Below, in pieces: positions 1-10,175 of a stretch of 64,000 nt of DNA; within the stretch, counting starts at the first letter, position 1, and each line of letters opens with the position of its first letter. The stretch spans positions 1,361,501 to 1,425,500 of the forward strand of contig BSBM01000646.1 of assembly GCA_027924585.1 (NCBI GenBank), in the 5' to 3' direction. The translations under genes and the position numbers were made by a program. This DNA comes from Larix kaempferi. Taxonomy: Eukaryota; Streptophyta; Pinopsida; Pinales; Pinaceae. A model generated the notes under the pieces. That model searched no databases. It had not been told where the DNA came from and saw nothing but the letters and a program-made list of their open reading frames with translations.

Positions 1-1
1 C

Positions 2-142
2 GGGATAGGGGGCATGATCAATCATTTTGAACCTTCCCCATCATCTCTATCTCAACACCTCAATGAGCCCATCGTTCAAACCAACACATATGTGATCCAC
101 AATCACAAACCCCATGCACATAGCATGGGGGCAGGTCATTAA
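2..142 (+). pseudogene. C-terminal tail of the T1 polyprotein
   Basis: An open frame runs from the window edge to TAA at 140-142 and encodes about 46 residues starting GIGGMINHFE and ending PHAHSMGAGH. It is nearly the same as the tail of the T13 frame at 57260-57405. In T13 this tail directly follows the stretch that normally leads into reverse transcriptase (DVFSWSY...PGLDP). No RT follows, so the frame ends at a shared deletion junction. Function of the tail is unknown. Confidence 0.7.
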
Positions 143-344
143 CCCTGCTCACTTTTTCATATTCGTGATCTCAACCTTTTTTGAGGTCACGTGTCACTTG
201 TATATTTGAGTTGATACACATAGTGTTCCCCCCCCCGCGAGTCATCATTTCTCCCCACCACTGCATCATTGGCTTGGTGGGCTCACCTTTATTGGTAGCC
301 ATTTTTTAACCTAGTTATTTCCTTTAACCATTCCGGAGTCCTTA

Positions 345-880
345 TGACCTCCGTTTTTCACACCATTTGCACCGCCGGATTCATATTTCCGCGCTCGTGA
401 TGACGCTTGAGATCATTTCTGGCTCTCACGCCTAGATTTTTCGGGCATTTTTTCCATGCTCCCCTCGTCACCTCGGTTTGCGTGCCACATCGGCCGTTCT
501 CCATTTTCGACGTGCCTTATATCACCGGATTCAGTTTTCCGCGCTCGTGATGACGCTCGAGATCATTTCTCGCTATCACCTCTAGATTTTTCGGGCATTT
601 TTCCTTGTGCCCCCCCTCATCGCCTCGGTTTGCGTGCCACATCGGCCGTTCTCCGTTTTCGACGTGCCTTATATCGCCGGATTCAGTTTTTCGCGCTCGT
701 GATGACGCTCGAGATCATTTCTTGCTCTCACCTCTAGATTTTTCAGGCATTTTTCCTTGTGCCCCCCTCGTCACCTCGGTTTGCGCGCCACATCGGCCGT
801 TCTCCGTTTTCGACAATCCTTAGGTCACCGGATCCAGTTTTCCGCACTGATGACGATGCTTGAGACCTTTTTTCGCCCTC
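345..880 (+). repeat. 151-bp tandem repeat in T1 3' region
   Basis: Unit starts marked by CCGGATTCA-like words fall near 374, 524, 676 and 827, giving periods of 150, 152 and 151 bp. Each unit holds GATGACGCTYGAGATCATTT, a TTTTTCGGGCATTTT-type word and CGTGCCACATCGGCCGTT. The short open frames here are repeats of one another and not genes. T13 carries the same array at 57500-57990 with a period near 149. Confidence 0.85.
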
Positions 881-911
881 ATCAGTCCATTTTTGTTCGG
901 TATAATTTTAT

Positions 912-1354
912 CCCTTTTTTGGGCCGAGCAACCCCTTTTACGAAAAAGGCACTTAGGGAGTTTCTGTTAAGCTCTTTTCTGACTCCTAAAACAATGAAAA
1001 GATCGCCGAGCAATCTTGCTTCCTTTCATGCTCGCTAAACGTATCTGAAAGGGCGTCTACCTGGTATAAGTTTACCCCTTTTCCGGACCTTGTAGACTAA
1101 TTACGAAAAAGGTATACTCTAGTCACATCGGCTAGAAGAGTTCTCCATCCGCATCATTTTATCCTTTTTCGGGCCTTGGAGACTAAACTTACGAAAAAGA
1201 AACACCAACAGAGTCCACTTACCGTTTTCAGACTCTCTAAACATGAAAGCAACCATGAGCATGAGCCGTCCTGGGCTCGCAAAATCCACAGGACCGTACC
1301 ATTTTAGAGCACACTTTTATCCCTTCTTGGAGCTCATTAAAACTACGAAGAAGG
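912..1354 (+). other. Hairpin array in T1 3' region
   Basis: A chain of short inverted repeats: CCTTTTT 913-919/943-949; TCTTTTC 973-979/996-1002; CCTTTCA 1022-1028/1046-1052; CCTTTTCCG 1077-1085/1104-1112 (one mismatch); CTTTTTCG 1164-1171/1192-1199; GTTTTCA 1224-1230/1244-1250 (one G-T pair); GAGCC 1263-1267/1274-1278; CCTTCTT 1322-1328/1348-1354. Loops are about 6-26 nt. The same order of hairpins occurs in T13 (58166-58710). That it folds as RNA is inference. Confidence 0.7.
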
Positions 1355-2553
1355 AATCAATGGTGCCTCTTGGCGCCACGACAGATCACATCTACTCATA
1401 TGGCAGCTTCCCCATTTTGGTCGCCTTTGTTCAGAGTATTCTGCAGTATGTCACTCTAAAACTCCCTCGACAGCTACCATCAGCTTCACCCCCCCCCCCC
1501 AGAGTCAGTACAGACCCTTCAGTCCCTAAAAAAGCTATGATCCCTGCACCTACAAGTCAGTTCCCTATGCTGCCAGGTCAACCATGTCATCATGCTCTGA
1601 ACAAAGGAAGTTTGAGTCTACCCATTTTTTGACCCAGTTATTTCCCATTCCCACAAGTATGTCAGTCCTACCATCAGTACTACAACACTTCAGTCTTACA
1701 CCTCGTGCTCCTATCAAGGAAACATCATTGCCTTGTTAGTTGCTGGTCTCCCTCTGTCAACGACAACCACATTTATTACAGAGGATATACCTAGAGGTCC
1801 CTATGTCTTGGACTCATCCCCATTTATGATGAGTGCCTACGAATCATTTCGAGAGGAATCCTCAGTGCCTCTCCGAATGGTTGTTTCTCACATGCTCGAC
1901 TTCAACACCTTGATCGCATCGTTGAGACTCGCACAGGGTATTGGTCCGTTCAGTTATTAGTCGAAGACCCCGGATACCACCTGAATCCTCCACATTTGAG
2001 TGTCTACCTATGGATACAACCAGTTACATTTTTTCTATAGATATCCGGGTTGCGCATGGCGACAGTATTCAGATGTACCCCAATTTTATACTCCCTTGAG
2101 TATACAGATACAAATACTTCCCAAAGATGGCTCACAGTCATTGAGTCCATACAGATGTTGGACACCTTCAGTTTCAGCAGTTCAACAGTTATTCCAGTGT
2201 ATCAGTTATTGAGATCAGCCATGATCATGAGTATATCCCACAATAATGTCCCCTCTGGACCATTATGATGTACCAGTATATTTCTTTACGTATTAGATCC
2301 CCCTTCTTGGGACTAATTGTTTTGTATATGTCTTGATACGAGCATGGGAATGCCCGCCTCATCCTTTATCAGAGATTATACCTCATTCATATTGAGGCCA
2401 TGAAATATTTTTTGTTTTTGCAGCTTCCAAGGACCGTGGCTCCCGTCTCCAACCGGTCTCTTCTCTCCCCTAAAACCCCAGAAAAATTCAAATGAACTAT
2501 GATGTCTATCGGCCATACGATGAGCTCCTGCCCTCACACATCAGGGGGCAATC
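1355..2553 (+). other. Rest of T1 3' untranslated region with polypurine tract
   Basis: No credible coding frame. The stretch aligns by eye with 58710-60016 of T13, including a hairpin near 2338-2362 built on GGGAATGCCC. The polypurine tract (TCAGGGGGCA, 2541-2550) sits 3 bp before the 3' LTR, as expected for plus-strand priming. A run of C lies at 1491-1500. Confidence 0.7.
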
Positions 2554-3281
2554 TGTTAACACCTAAAAAGTGCTCACTAGCTCATTCCCTTACTCACATG
2601 ACCCATTTGTCCACTTTTCCACCATCTGAGCCTCTGAAACCAACAAAAGGTCACCAAAAGACCTTAGTACACCCCTTTTTCCATTAAAAAAGATTATTTT
2701 TCCAAGAAAATCATAAAAAACCCTCAAAAAGGGTCCAAATTCCCAAAAATATTAAAAAGGGAATTAAAATATTATTTTTATTCAAAAAAGGAAAAAGGAG
2801 GGAAAATAACCTAAACCATGTTGGTCAATACCACTTTGGTTTCCACAAAACCACAAATGGTATTTCCCACCATCAAAACCTATAAAAAGGTGGTAGGGGC
2901 TCCTCATTTCATCATCCTTCCATTATCTCATCCTTATGCTGCTGAAATCTCCCCTGAGCACTTTTAGCCATTGAAGCAACCTTGGAGAAAGAGACCTATT
3001 GGAGTTTGGAGCTACTCATCTTGGGAGTTGCTCAACATCAACCTTCACCATTGAAGGTAATATCGCAAGCACTTGCTTGCCCCCCACTTTTCAATACAAA
3101 AAATTATTTATTATGTTTCTTGTTCTTGATTTTGAAATGTTTACATTATTTGCTTAGATACTTGTTTAGATCCATGAAAAGTATTGTTTATTTAGTTTAT
3201 TGTTTTTATTTCTATTGAAACTGCTGCTACTAGTTAGCAGGTGCCCATAGCCCTAAGCCTGGTTGCAAAACCGGGCCAACA
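2554..3281 (+). repeat. 3' LTR of T1
   Basis: Starts TGTTAACACC right after the polypurine tract and ends GGGCCAACA (TG...CA). It matches the T13 LTRs (50616-51328, 60017-60759) and the solo LTR T11 over the CTCACTAGCTC start, the run of AAAAGG-type words and the region around the TATA-like word at 2881-2888. The last 60 bp differ from T13, so the exact right end is less certain. Confidence 0.8.
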
Positions 3282-4763
3282 GTCATGGAACTTGATTTGT
3301 CTTTCGTGATGTACCTGTATCTTGTTAGTAGACAACATAAACCTCATACAACACCATAATGCATTAGTACAATCATACAACCCTAATCAATGAATGTCTT
3401 CGATCATTCACATGCATTCATACTGTTACTAGGGTGATAAGACAATTCTAACATTAATCAAGATTGTACTAATAAATAATATGAAGACAAACACATTATG
3501 AACTTAATCAAGAATCATATTTCAAGACATACCTGAACCTCCTTAAGTCATACCTGTTGAGACTTATTGTAGTCTTCTTATGTAAGGCCTTAGCCTCAAC
3601 TCCCCCTGAAACTTGATTTGGAGCTTGATTAGGGTTTGCTAGAGAAACCCTAAAAATTCAATCTTTAACTTTCACACTTATTAATGGATGGAAGGATGTG
3701 TCTTCTTGAGCTGATCAAACTAGCATACTTTAATTTTGAAATTTCCAAAATTTGACCCCTCAAAATTTGCCTTCGAAACTTCTGGATCTTCTGGACAGGA
3801 TCCCAAACTAGGGTTTGATGAAGCCAACCCTTCTTCCCAATCAAAAGGTTCAATCCAAGGCTCTAAACTCTTATTTTTCTGAGGAGCTTCTAGCCGTGGT
3901 TACAGACTTCAAAAATTCCAACTTTTGCTGAAGCCCTAATTTTCCATCTTTCCGATCAAAATCCCGAACTGGGGTTTGATCAAGCTCGGTCTTCTACCCA
4001 ACCAAAAAATTCAATCTTGGTCTCTAAATTTCAATTTTACTGATTAGCATTCAGCCATGGATTCCGATTCCAAAAATTCTAACTTTCTCCGAAACCCTAA
4101 ATTCCGGAAGCCATGAATGAAGGTGCTCCAAAAATAATTCTGTTTTGACAGAAATATGTACCTGATTGATTCTACTGTAACTCTGAACGTTTCGCTCCAC
4201 AAGGTCTAAAATTTTTTTTTGTGGTATCCTGACCTGTATTCTTTCCATCCCAATAGGTCTGACCTCAATTGGATTTTCAGAGAGAGAATTATGCCAAGTG
4301 TCGCAACATGACCTGTTTATGGGATAAAACAGGAGAGCGAACTTGTACGGCGTGCCACATGTCACTGGTTCCACTTCGGCCTTTGAAAACGTTTTTTGAG
4401 ATAGTACAGTCTGTGTACTACCTGTCATGTTTTACTAAATTTAATTTGGAGATTCCTAGCCCAAGTTATGACCTTTTTTCCAAGATCACCTGATTTTGAC
4501 TGAGATCTGGAAGAGGTAGAAACCCTAACTTGTACTGATCATAACTCACAAAGTACAATGAATCTGAGGGTTCCCTTTGGACACAAGGTACCTGGGGATG
4601 TTATCTACAACCTGTAAAGGTTTCAGATCCTGAAACTTTAGTAAAATGTATTTATAGTAAAAATTCCATGATGACTGGTTTTTTCTATATAAAACCCTAA
4701 CCTTCAAATTGTCGTAAGAGAAGCACGTGTCGTAAGTGCCATACATTGCCTTCCTTCAGGTTA
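3282..4763. other. Non-coding stretch with an imperfect tandem duplication
   Basis: No coding frame with recognisable similarity. Segments at about 3797-3925 and 3958-4090 are diverged copies of one another (shared words: GGGTTTGAT, CAAAAATTC, GAAGCCCTAA-like), spaced about 162 bp. By position, the right part could be the leader of the minus-strand element whose LTR is T2, since a primer-binding site lies at 4764-4775. Origin of the rest is unclear. Confidence 0.45.
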
Positions 4764-4775
4764 GATCTGATACCA
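4764..4775 (-). promoter_or_regulatory. Primer-binding site next to T2
   Basis: Read on the minus strand this is TGGTATCAGATC, matching the usual initiator-tRNA-Met site TGGTATCAGAGC in 11 of 12 bases. It directly follows the LTR end AATCTTAACA at 4776, which is the common plant copia arrangement. Confidence 0.75.
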
Positions 4776-5572
4776 TGTTAAGATTTAATATGCTAAGACA
4801 TAAAATAACAGCATTACATTCCATTTCACAATAATAGCATATACAGGATCACTGAAGAAACAACAAGCACAACATAAACACAAGAGACACAGATTTATCC
4901 TGGGAAACCCTCATGGGGTAGAAAACCCAACAAAGCTTCCTCAATATAGATGACCAGCAAATACAAAAGATGAAACCCTGAGCATAAGCTCCTCCTTCTT
5001 CATAGCAGACCTCTCTCTCATAAGTGCGCCACTCTCAAGTGATTGAGTGTGTGTTAAGTGAGGAATACACCTCCTCTATTTATACACTACTCCGACTTGT
5101 CTTTTACACAAATCATGTAGGCTCGCATTTAACCATTGGGTTAAATACCCCATTACAGCTGACTAGGCTGACCCCTCTAGGGTGGTCTAATAACCGTTGA
5201 CCCACATAACACATACAGGGCCGACCCACACAAGGGAAGTCTAATAACCCAAGTTGACGGAGGAATAAACATCTCCGGATATACAATAAGATCTTCACGG
5301 AGGAATGAAACATCTCCAGAATAATAAAGTACAAATATAATATTCTTTGAAGTTACAATATCTGAACAGGAAGATCTTGAAAATGCTAAGGCACTGAAAT
5401 GAATATCACTCGTCCATTCATTCAGGCACTTACTGGTTATCTTTCTAGTATTCATTCAAGAACTTGGATCTGTACAACGTGGACTGAAATGATAGTCATG
5501 ACTAGCTGTGCTGCGTTCCTTCACTGCGTTTAAGAAAGTATTAAGATTAAATGACTGATTCACAATCTTAAC
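4776..5572 (-). repeat. T2: LTR with 10-bp terminal inverted repeat
   Basis: The segment begins TGTTAAGATT and ends AATCTTAACA, a perfect 10-bp inverted end pair with TG...CA. A primer-binding site abuts its left end, so it is a 5' LTR on the minus strand. A minus-strand TATA box lies at 5077-5084. Its right 200 bp also belong to the 1.3-kb direct repeat (5374-6677), which continues beyond 5572 without a break. An alternative is therefore one longer LTR, 4776-6677, starting TGTTTCGCCC on the minus strand. I cannot decide between these. Confidence 0.6.
5077..5084 (-). promoter_or_regulatory. TATA box of T2 LTR
   Basis: TATAAATA on the minus strand, about 300 bp before the LTR end, a normal place for an LTR promoter. 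Confidence 0.5.
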
Positions 5573-6677
5573 ATATAATTAAAATGTTCACCATTCATCT
5601 GTTCACATGGAACTTAGCATATCATTCCCAAACTTATCCTATTGGTAAATGCATATCAAAGTTATCCTACTACAGCATGCAAGGAAATATTCAAACATTC
5701 ATTCTATAGGTAATATAGACAGTCATTCATTCATAAACATCATCGCATAACACAGGATTTAATGTGGTTCACTTCCCCGGATGGAAAGCTACGTCCACAA
5801 GAATGGTTAGTAATATATTTCTTTCAAAAAGGGATGGGGCAACCATTCTTAGTTTGCGCACTCAACTGCAAACTCTCCTTTCTCTCGGCTAGGTCTCTGT
5901 GCACACAGTTGCAGAGCCTTTACAATATTCTCAGCTCAGAGAGATTTTATAATACAAAAGGTTATCTCAAGATTACTCTAACAACTAGCATCTAGCCCCC
6001 AAAAATAGAGCAACCCCATCCCATACAAAATTGTCTTCTTAAATAGATCATGCCCGAAGGTCATGTTAGTACAATGTCCAAGACCTAGAACCCAAAACCC
6101 TAAGGGTTTCCAAAACTACGCTGGTTTTCCAAACCGGCTTGCTAGCTCCTGGTAGTGTCTGTTTGAGCCTGGTGGATCTCCACATCCTCATCCTGTCGCT
6201 ATCGGCCTTCCTGTCGCATGCGTGCCTACAGGATGCTTCTGCTAAACCGCTTCTCTCTAACGGTTTTACCTTCTCAGTGTGCCAAACATCGCTTCCCTTA
6301 ACAATCCACGTGTGGCTGCCTTCCTGATTTGCATATGTCCACCACTCGGCAATCCTGGAATATCTTTCCAAAAATGGTTGCTACCATTCCAATTGGTACC
6401 TGCACTTGATACTTGTCTAGCACACCGCTTTGTTGGTTCCACGTGGCCTCCTAACTCCGTAGCACTGCTTTGGCGCAGTACTGGTCTTCGCATCACGGCC
6501 AAAACTTTGATGTTGTGCTCAACTCCACAATCTGGTCCAAAGTTGGATGCTGCGTGCAACTTCGCAGCATCCTCAATACTTCGCCAAAATTGCATTTCTG
6601 AGCTGCGCTCAGCTCAGCTTTCCCTGCATGTCTCAAAAAAGGTGTTTCCAAAACTTTGTCTCAACCTGGGCGAAACA
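5374..6677. repeat. 1.3-kb direct repeat, copy 1 (candidate 3' LTR of T3)
   Basis: About 94% identical by eye to 22350-23649, same orientation, from ATCTTGAAAATG to AACCTGGGC. The two copies bracket T3, whose genes lie on the minus strand. The right end reads TGTTTCGCCC on the minus strand (copy 2: TGTTGGGCCC), and a purine-rich TTAGGGGCA (minus, 6686-6678) precedes it, fitting a 3' LTR start. No matching TSD was found, so LTR status is inferred from position. Confidence 0.6.
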
Positions 6678-6902
6678 TGCCCCTAACACTTACATGTGGC
6701 TCGTCGTCGAGCCACTGATTGTTTCAGCTGTCTCACTCTATGCCACAACCGGCGGAACGAACTTGGCCGTGAACTCATCATATGTACCACACAACTTCTC
6801 TACCACACAACTGCTCCACTACTTCTCTTGTATCCTGCTCAACCTATTTAATTGTCTCAAGCAGTGTTGGAGTTATTTCTTGTCCAATTTGGTCTTGTAC
6901 CT
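6678..6902 (-). pseudogene. 3' end of T3 extra ORF and untranslated tail
   Basis: When T4 and one TACCT copy are removed, the minus frame of 10176 onward runs on here (residues like QVQDQIGQEITPTLLETIK), which continues a glutamate/glutamine-rich coiled-coil-like stretch. Stops appear soon after. The last bases before 6678 are purine-rich on the minus strand. Confidence 0.5.
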
Positions 6903-7522
6903 TGATCCGGATTTATGTGGGAACGAAACAAAAGATAGCATATACAGAATCATATACAGAGATATATTGCAAATAACATAGTGATACAGTAAACGCATAT
7001 TCTATTAAATAGCGGAAATAGAACAGACTGTAAAATACAATAGCTAGAATGGTGGTAGCTATCTCTGAGAAGAGATGTGGCCGCTATGCTCATTCGTGCC
7101 AAGATGAATACAAAGAGAGGCCGAAAGGGCCTGTTTATCATAAGCATGAGGGAAAGAATCCCAATCATCCAAAAACCTAACCCTAGAAGATGAACCGTCA
7201 TAAAGTTTGCGGCCCCAAGGTGGTTAGTTGAACAGTCAACTTCCTGGGGTCATAACTTTTGCATACGATCTCCATTTAGGGCGCTCGGTATCCCGTTGGA
7301 AAGGTCTAACCGAGATTTACAACTTTCGACTGGGCCCAAATGCATGCCGCTGGCAACCATTTGGTCCCCCAAATCGCCAAAAAATGTCATTTAGGGCCTC
7401 AAAATGGCTCCGGAAGTTCAGGACCCGAAAAACTGCTAAAAATAGCTATTTACCAAAATTGCCAGAAGACTGTTTTGAGCCAGTTGGAAGAGGTGGGACG
7501 CCACCGATATCCACCTGGATCA
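6903..7522 (-). repeat. 3' LTR of T4
   Basis: Direct repeat of 9551-10170; starts TGATCC and ends GGATCA, and is flanked on the left by the TSD. The minus-strand open frame of 83 codons found in both LTRs is explained by the repeat. Confidence 0.93.
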
Positions 7523-8378
7523 ATCCTCCCTCCTTAGGAAGCAATGGTCTCCATTGCGTTAAATCCCTTATCATATGTCGAGCTGCGTGTCGAGTTGAGC
7601 TCTTGGTGCGACATTTGTTGAAGTGGAAAGGTTGCCTTACTTTGACATCTTCAGAGGGCTGTAATTGTTGTTGCTGGCTGCACTGGAGTTGTTCAACAGT
7701 TTTGGTTGTTGTGGTATTTTGCATTGGTGTTGATGGTTTCTTTTTGGGGGAGCACCTTGAATGCGTCATCTTGCACTGCAAAGGAACTCGAATAGGTGAT
7801 GCTGCACTGAACTTCTGTTTTTCTTGTTTCTGCTGAGTAGAGGGATGATGGGCAGAGGTTGTGGATGTCTCTGCGATCTGAAGTTCTCCTTTAGTGGCAA
7901 TTGCGAATAGGGAAAATTTCCCAGTGTGGGAGATTATCTTCCTTCCCTGCTCGTTTGGGGTAGGTGCAACTATCTCTGGTATCCAATAGAGTTGTCCTCC
8001 CAAAGTGACAATGACACTACGAGGTCGTGATTCATATACAGCATGACGCTTCAACATATATGGTTGTCCTAAAAGAACATCACATACTTCAAGTGGGGCC
8101 ACATCACACAACACCTCATCTTTGAAGGGCTTGATGCCATATGGTAGGCGACATTGGTGACTGACACGGATCCTTCGTCCTTGGCTTAGCCATCCAATGG
8201 TGTATGGTTGTGGGTGTGGCATTATTGGTAGCTCCAATCTCTTGATGACTTCTTCTGAGATCAGGTTCTTCTGGCTGCTGCTGTCCACAACAAAGTGTAG
8301 GGGAATTCCCTTCACCCACATCTGTGAGTGGAAAAGGCGCTCCTCTGCCTCCGACTCTTCAGGATCCTCTGGCTGAAT
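7446..8378 (-). CDS. pro: T4 aspartic protease region
   Basis: This frame continues gag after a single TAG (8379-8381) with no frameshift. Early on it reads HFVVDSSSQKNLI, the place of the retropepsin D-S/T-G triad, here D-S-S, and later VCDVLLGQPYML, the usual hydrophobic-LLG strand. That pair, about 75 residues apart, supports an aspartic protease fold of the gypsy type; the Gly to Ser change suggests it is inactive or altered. The rest is a Q/T-rich low-complexity stretch ending in KEGGLIQVDIGG, and the frame runs into the 3' LTR before a stop at 7446. No RT follows. Confidence 0.75.
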   Translation of the reverse strand: MQPEDPEESEAEERLFHSQMWVKGIPLHFVVDSSSQKNLISEEVIKRLELPIMPHPQPYTIGWLSQGRRIRVSHQCRLPYGIKPFKDEVLCDVAPLEVCDVLLGQPYMLKRHAVYESRPRSVIVTLGGQLYWIPEIVAPTPNEQGRKIISHTGKFSLFAIATKGELQIAETSTTSAHHPSTQQKQEKQKFSAASPIRVPLQCKMTHSRCSPKKKPSTPMQNTTTTKTVEQLQCSQQQQLQPSEDVKVRQPFHFNKCRTKSSTRHAARHMIRDLTQWRPLLPKEGGLIQVDIGGVPPLPTGSKQSSGNFGK

Positions 8379-9527
8379 CTATGTGGTGGCAACAACGGCA
8401 CTGGGTTCTGCATCAATGATCTGCTTCCCTTTTCGCGTGGCTGTGAAATTAGGTTCTGAGTTAGAATCAGAATTGGGATCTGATTCTGAAGCTTTGATCT
8501 CAACCACCAATGACTGTTTTGAGCGACAATCATCAATGTTGTGCCAGGGGCTTTTGTGGAACTCGCACCACTTCCCGGTGTCCTTCTTTGTCTTTTCTTT
8601 ACCCTTCTTCGCCTGTGGTTGGGACTGGTTGTCCTTTTCCTGCACCGTGCTCTGCGAGCCAGAGTTTCCCTTGCCTTGCTTCTGCGCAGGACCGAAGTCA
8701 CGCTTGTTCTTTTGCTGAAATTTCTGCTCAATTTTGACAGCATATCGATAGGCGGATCCGAGTGAAGAGATTTCCAGGAAATCCATCTCTGTTCGAATGT
8801 ACCAGTGTAGGCCACTACGATATTTCAGTACTAGGTGCCGCTCGGAGTCCTTGATACCTAGCTTTGTGCGCAAGGTATGAAATTTGTTGGTGTAATCCGA
8901 CACCGTTTGGTCCCTCTCTTGATGCAGAATGGTCCATTTTGTGTACTGGTCATCATAGTTTCCAACAGGGTAATATTGTTCCTTGACGGCATCTATAAAA
9001 GAGGCCCAAGTGGGATTGGAATATTTAAACAACCCAGACTCGTCTGATGAGTTTTGCTCACAATAAGTTTCCCACCAATTTTTGACATGGGGGGCGGCCT
9101 TAAGGAGCGCAAAGATGATCTTTTCTCTGTCGGAAAATTGGTGGACAGAGAAATACCCTTCTAGTAGATTCAACCATTTATCTAGGGCATCGGCATCGAT
9201 TTGGCCTTCAAATAAAGGGATATCAAAATTAACTTGTACCTTGAAGGGAGTCGTATCTCCGAAATGGCTGCTTGTTGAGGGTGCATTTGCCGCTGTTGGC
9301 ATGCATTGAAGGATCTGGGCGAAATTATCCATCATCTCGTTCCTCTGTCGCGTGAGGGCTTCCTCGAGCAACAACTTGATAGGATCTACTGCTCCGTCGT
9401 CTCTCTTTTCTTCCGCCATGGGAGGCCGTTTGGGGCGGCGAGAGTGGTCTTCCCCAAGTGAAACTAGTTTGAGACCCAACTCTCTGTATCCTGACCTCGT
9501 GGGGGACATGCACCGAGAATCAATCAA
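8379..9527 (-). CDS. gag: T4 Gag
   Basis: An intact frame of up to 382 codons begins 11 bp after the primer site; the ATG at 9419 (MAEEKRDD) is the more likely start. It holds a gypsy Gag capsid domain: FDIPLFEGQIDADALDKWLN, then FALLKAAPHVKNWWETYCE, then FIDAVKEQYYPVGNYDDQY and SDYTNKFHTLRTKLGI. A basic, Q/K-rich tail follows and a knuckle-like WCEFHKSPWHNIDDC (C-x2-H-x4/5-H-x4-C). It ends at TAG 8379-8381, after which protease continues in frame. Role: coats the element RNA in virus-like particles. Confidence 0.85.
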   Translation of the reverse strand: MIDSRCMSPTRSGYRELGLKLVSLGEDHSRRPKRPPMAEEKRDDGAVDPIKLLLEEALTRQRNEMMDNFAQILQCMPTAANAPSTSSHFGDTTPFKVQVNFDIPLFEGQIDADALDKWLNLLEGYFSVHQFSDREKIIFALLKAAPHVKNWWETYCEQNSSDESGLFKYSNPTWASFIDAVKEQYYPVGNYDDQYTKWTILHQERDQTVSDYTNKFHTLRTKLGIKDSERHLVLKYRSGLHWYIRTEMDFLEISSLGSAYRYAVKIEQKFQQKNKRDFGPAQKQGKGNSGSQSTVQEKDNQSQPQAKKGKEKTKKDTGKWCEFHKSPWHNIDDCRSKQSLVVEIKASESDPNSDSNSEPNFTATRKGKQIIDAEPSAVVATT

Positions 9528-9537
9528 AGAGCAAACC

Positions 9538-9549
9538 GCTCTGATACCA
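9538..9549 (-). promoter_or_regulatory. Primer-binding site of T4
   Basis: Minus strand TGGTATCAGAGC, a perfect match to the plant initiator tRNA-Met site, one base from the 5' LTR. Confidence 0.92.
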
Positions 9550-9550
9550 C

Positions 9551-10170
9551 TAATCCAGATTTATGTGGGAACGAAATAAAAGATAGCATATACAGAATCA
9601 TATACAGAGATATATTGCAAATAACACAGTGATACAGTAAACGCATATTCTATTAAATAACGGAAATAGAACAGACTGTAAAATACAATAGCTAGAATGG
9701 TGGTAGCTATCTCTGAGAAGAGATGTGGCCGCTATGCTCATTCGTGCCAAGATGAATACAAAGAGAGGACGAAAGGGCCTATTTATCATAAGCATGAGGG
9801 AAAGAATCCCAATCATCCAAAAACCTAACCCTAGAAGATGAACCGTCATAAAGTTTGCGGCCCCAAGGTGGTTAGTTGAACAGTCAACTTCCTGGGGTCA
9901 TAACTTTTGCATACGATCTCCGTTTAGGGCGCTCGGTAGCCCGTTGGAAAGGTCTAACCGAGATTTACAACTTTCGAATGGGCCCAAATGTATGTCGTTG
10001 GCAACCAATTGGTCCCCCAAATCGCCAAAAAATGTCGTTTAGGGCCTCAAAATGGCTCCAAAAGTTCAGGACCCGAAAAACTGCTAAAAATAGTAATTTA
10101 CCAAAATTGCCAGAAGACTGTTTTGAGCCAGTTGGAAGAGGTCATCCGCCACCGATATCCACCTGGATCA
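9551..10170 (-). repeat. 5' LTR of T4
   Basis: Partner of 6903-7522. Its inner end reads TA instead of TG on the plus strand, a single transition. A minus-strand TATA-like ATAAATAG lies near 9779-9786 (the other copy has ATAAACAG). Flanked on the right by TACCT. Confidence 0.93.
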
Positions 10171-10175
10171 TACCT

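Larger units (their letters stand above)
1..3281 (+). mobile_element. T1: 3' part of a pol-less gypsy-like LTR element
   Basis: The window opens inside an element that matches T13 (57270-60759) along its whole visible length: the last codons of the coding region, a 151-bp tandem repeat, a hairpin array, a polypurine tract and a 3' LTR. Only the 3' end is present, so its 5' LTR and gag are outside the window. It differs from T13 at many positions and its LTR end differs, so it is an older or separate subfamily member. No TSD can be checked. Confidence 0.85.
6903..10170 (-). mobile_element. T4: LTR element with only gag and protease
   Basis: Two 620-bp LTRs (6903-7522 and 9551-10170) flank about 2 kb of internal DNA. 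The LTR ends are TGATCC and GGATCA. TSD TACCT is present at 6898-6902 and 10171-10175. A tRNA-Met primer site (9538-9549) and a minus-strand polypurine tract (AGGAGGGAGGAT, 7523-7534) are in place. The only coding content is gag and protease; there is no RT, RNase H or integrase. LTRs differ by about 3-4% by eye. It is inserted in the 3' part of the T3 extra ORF. This is a complete non-autonomous element of the TR-GAG type. Confidence 0.93.

Noticed and set aside
456-1038. Three similar 70-93-codon frames
   Set aside because: They are translations of the 151-bp tandem repeat; composition and repetition explain them.
7228-7836. 202-codon plus-strand frame
   Set aside because: Antisense shadow of T4 protease and 3' LTR, where the minus strand has clear motifs.
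9325-9513. 62-codon minus frame overlapping T4 Gag
   Set aside because: Alternative frame of the Gag start; the Gag frame has the domain.
6950-9849. Identical 83-codon minus frames at 6950-7201 and 9598-9849
   Set aside because: Both lie within the two LTRs of T4, so identity reflects the direct repeat. Nothing suggests a gene.
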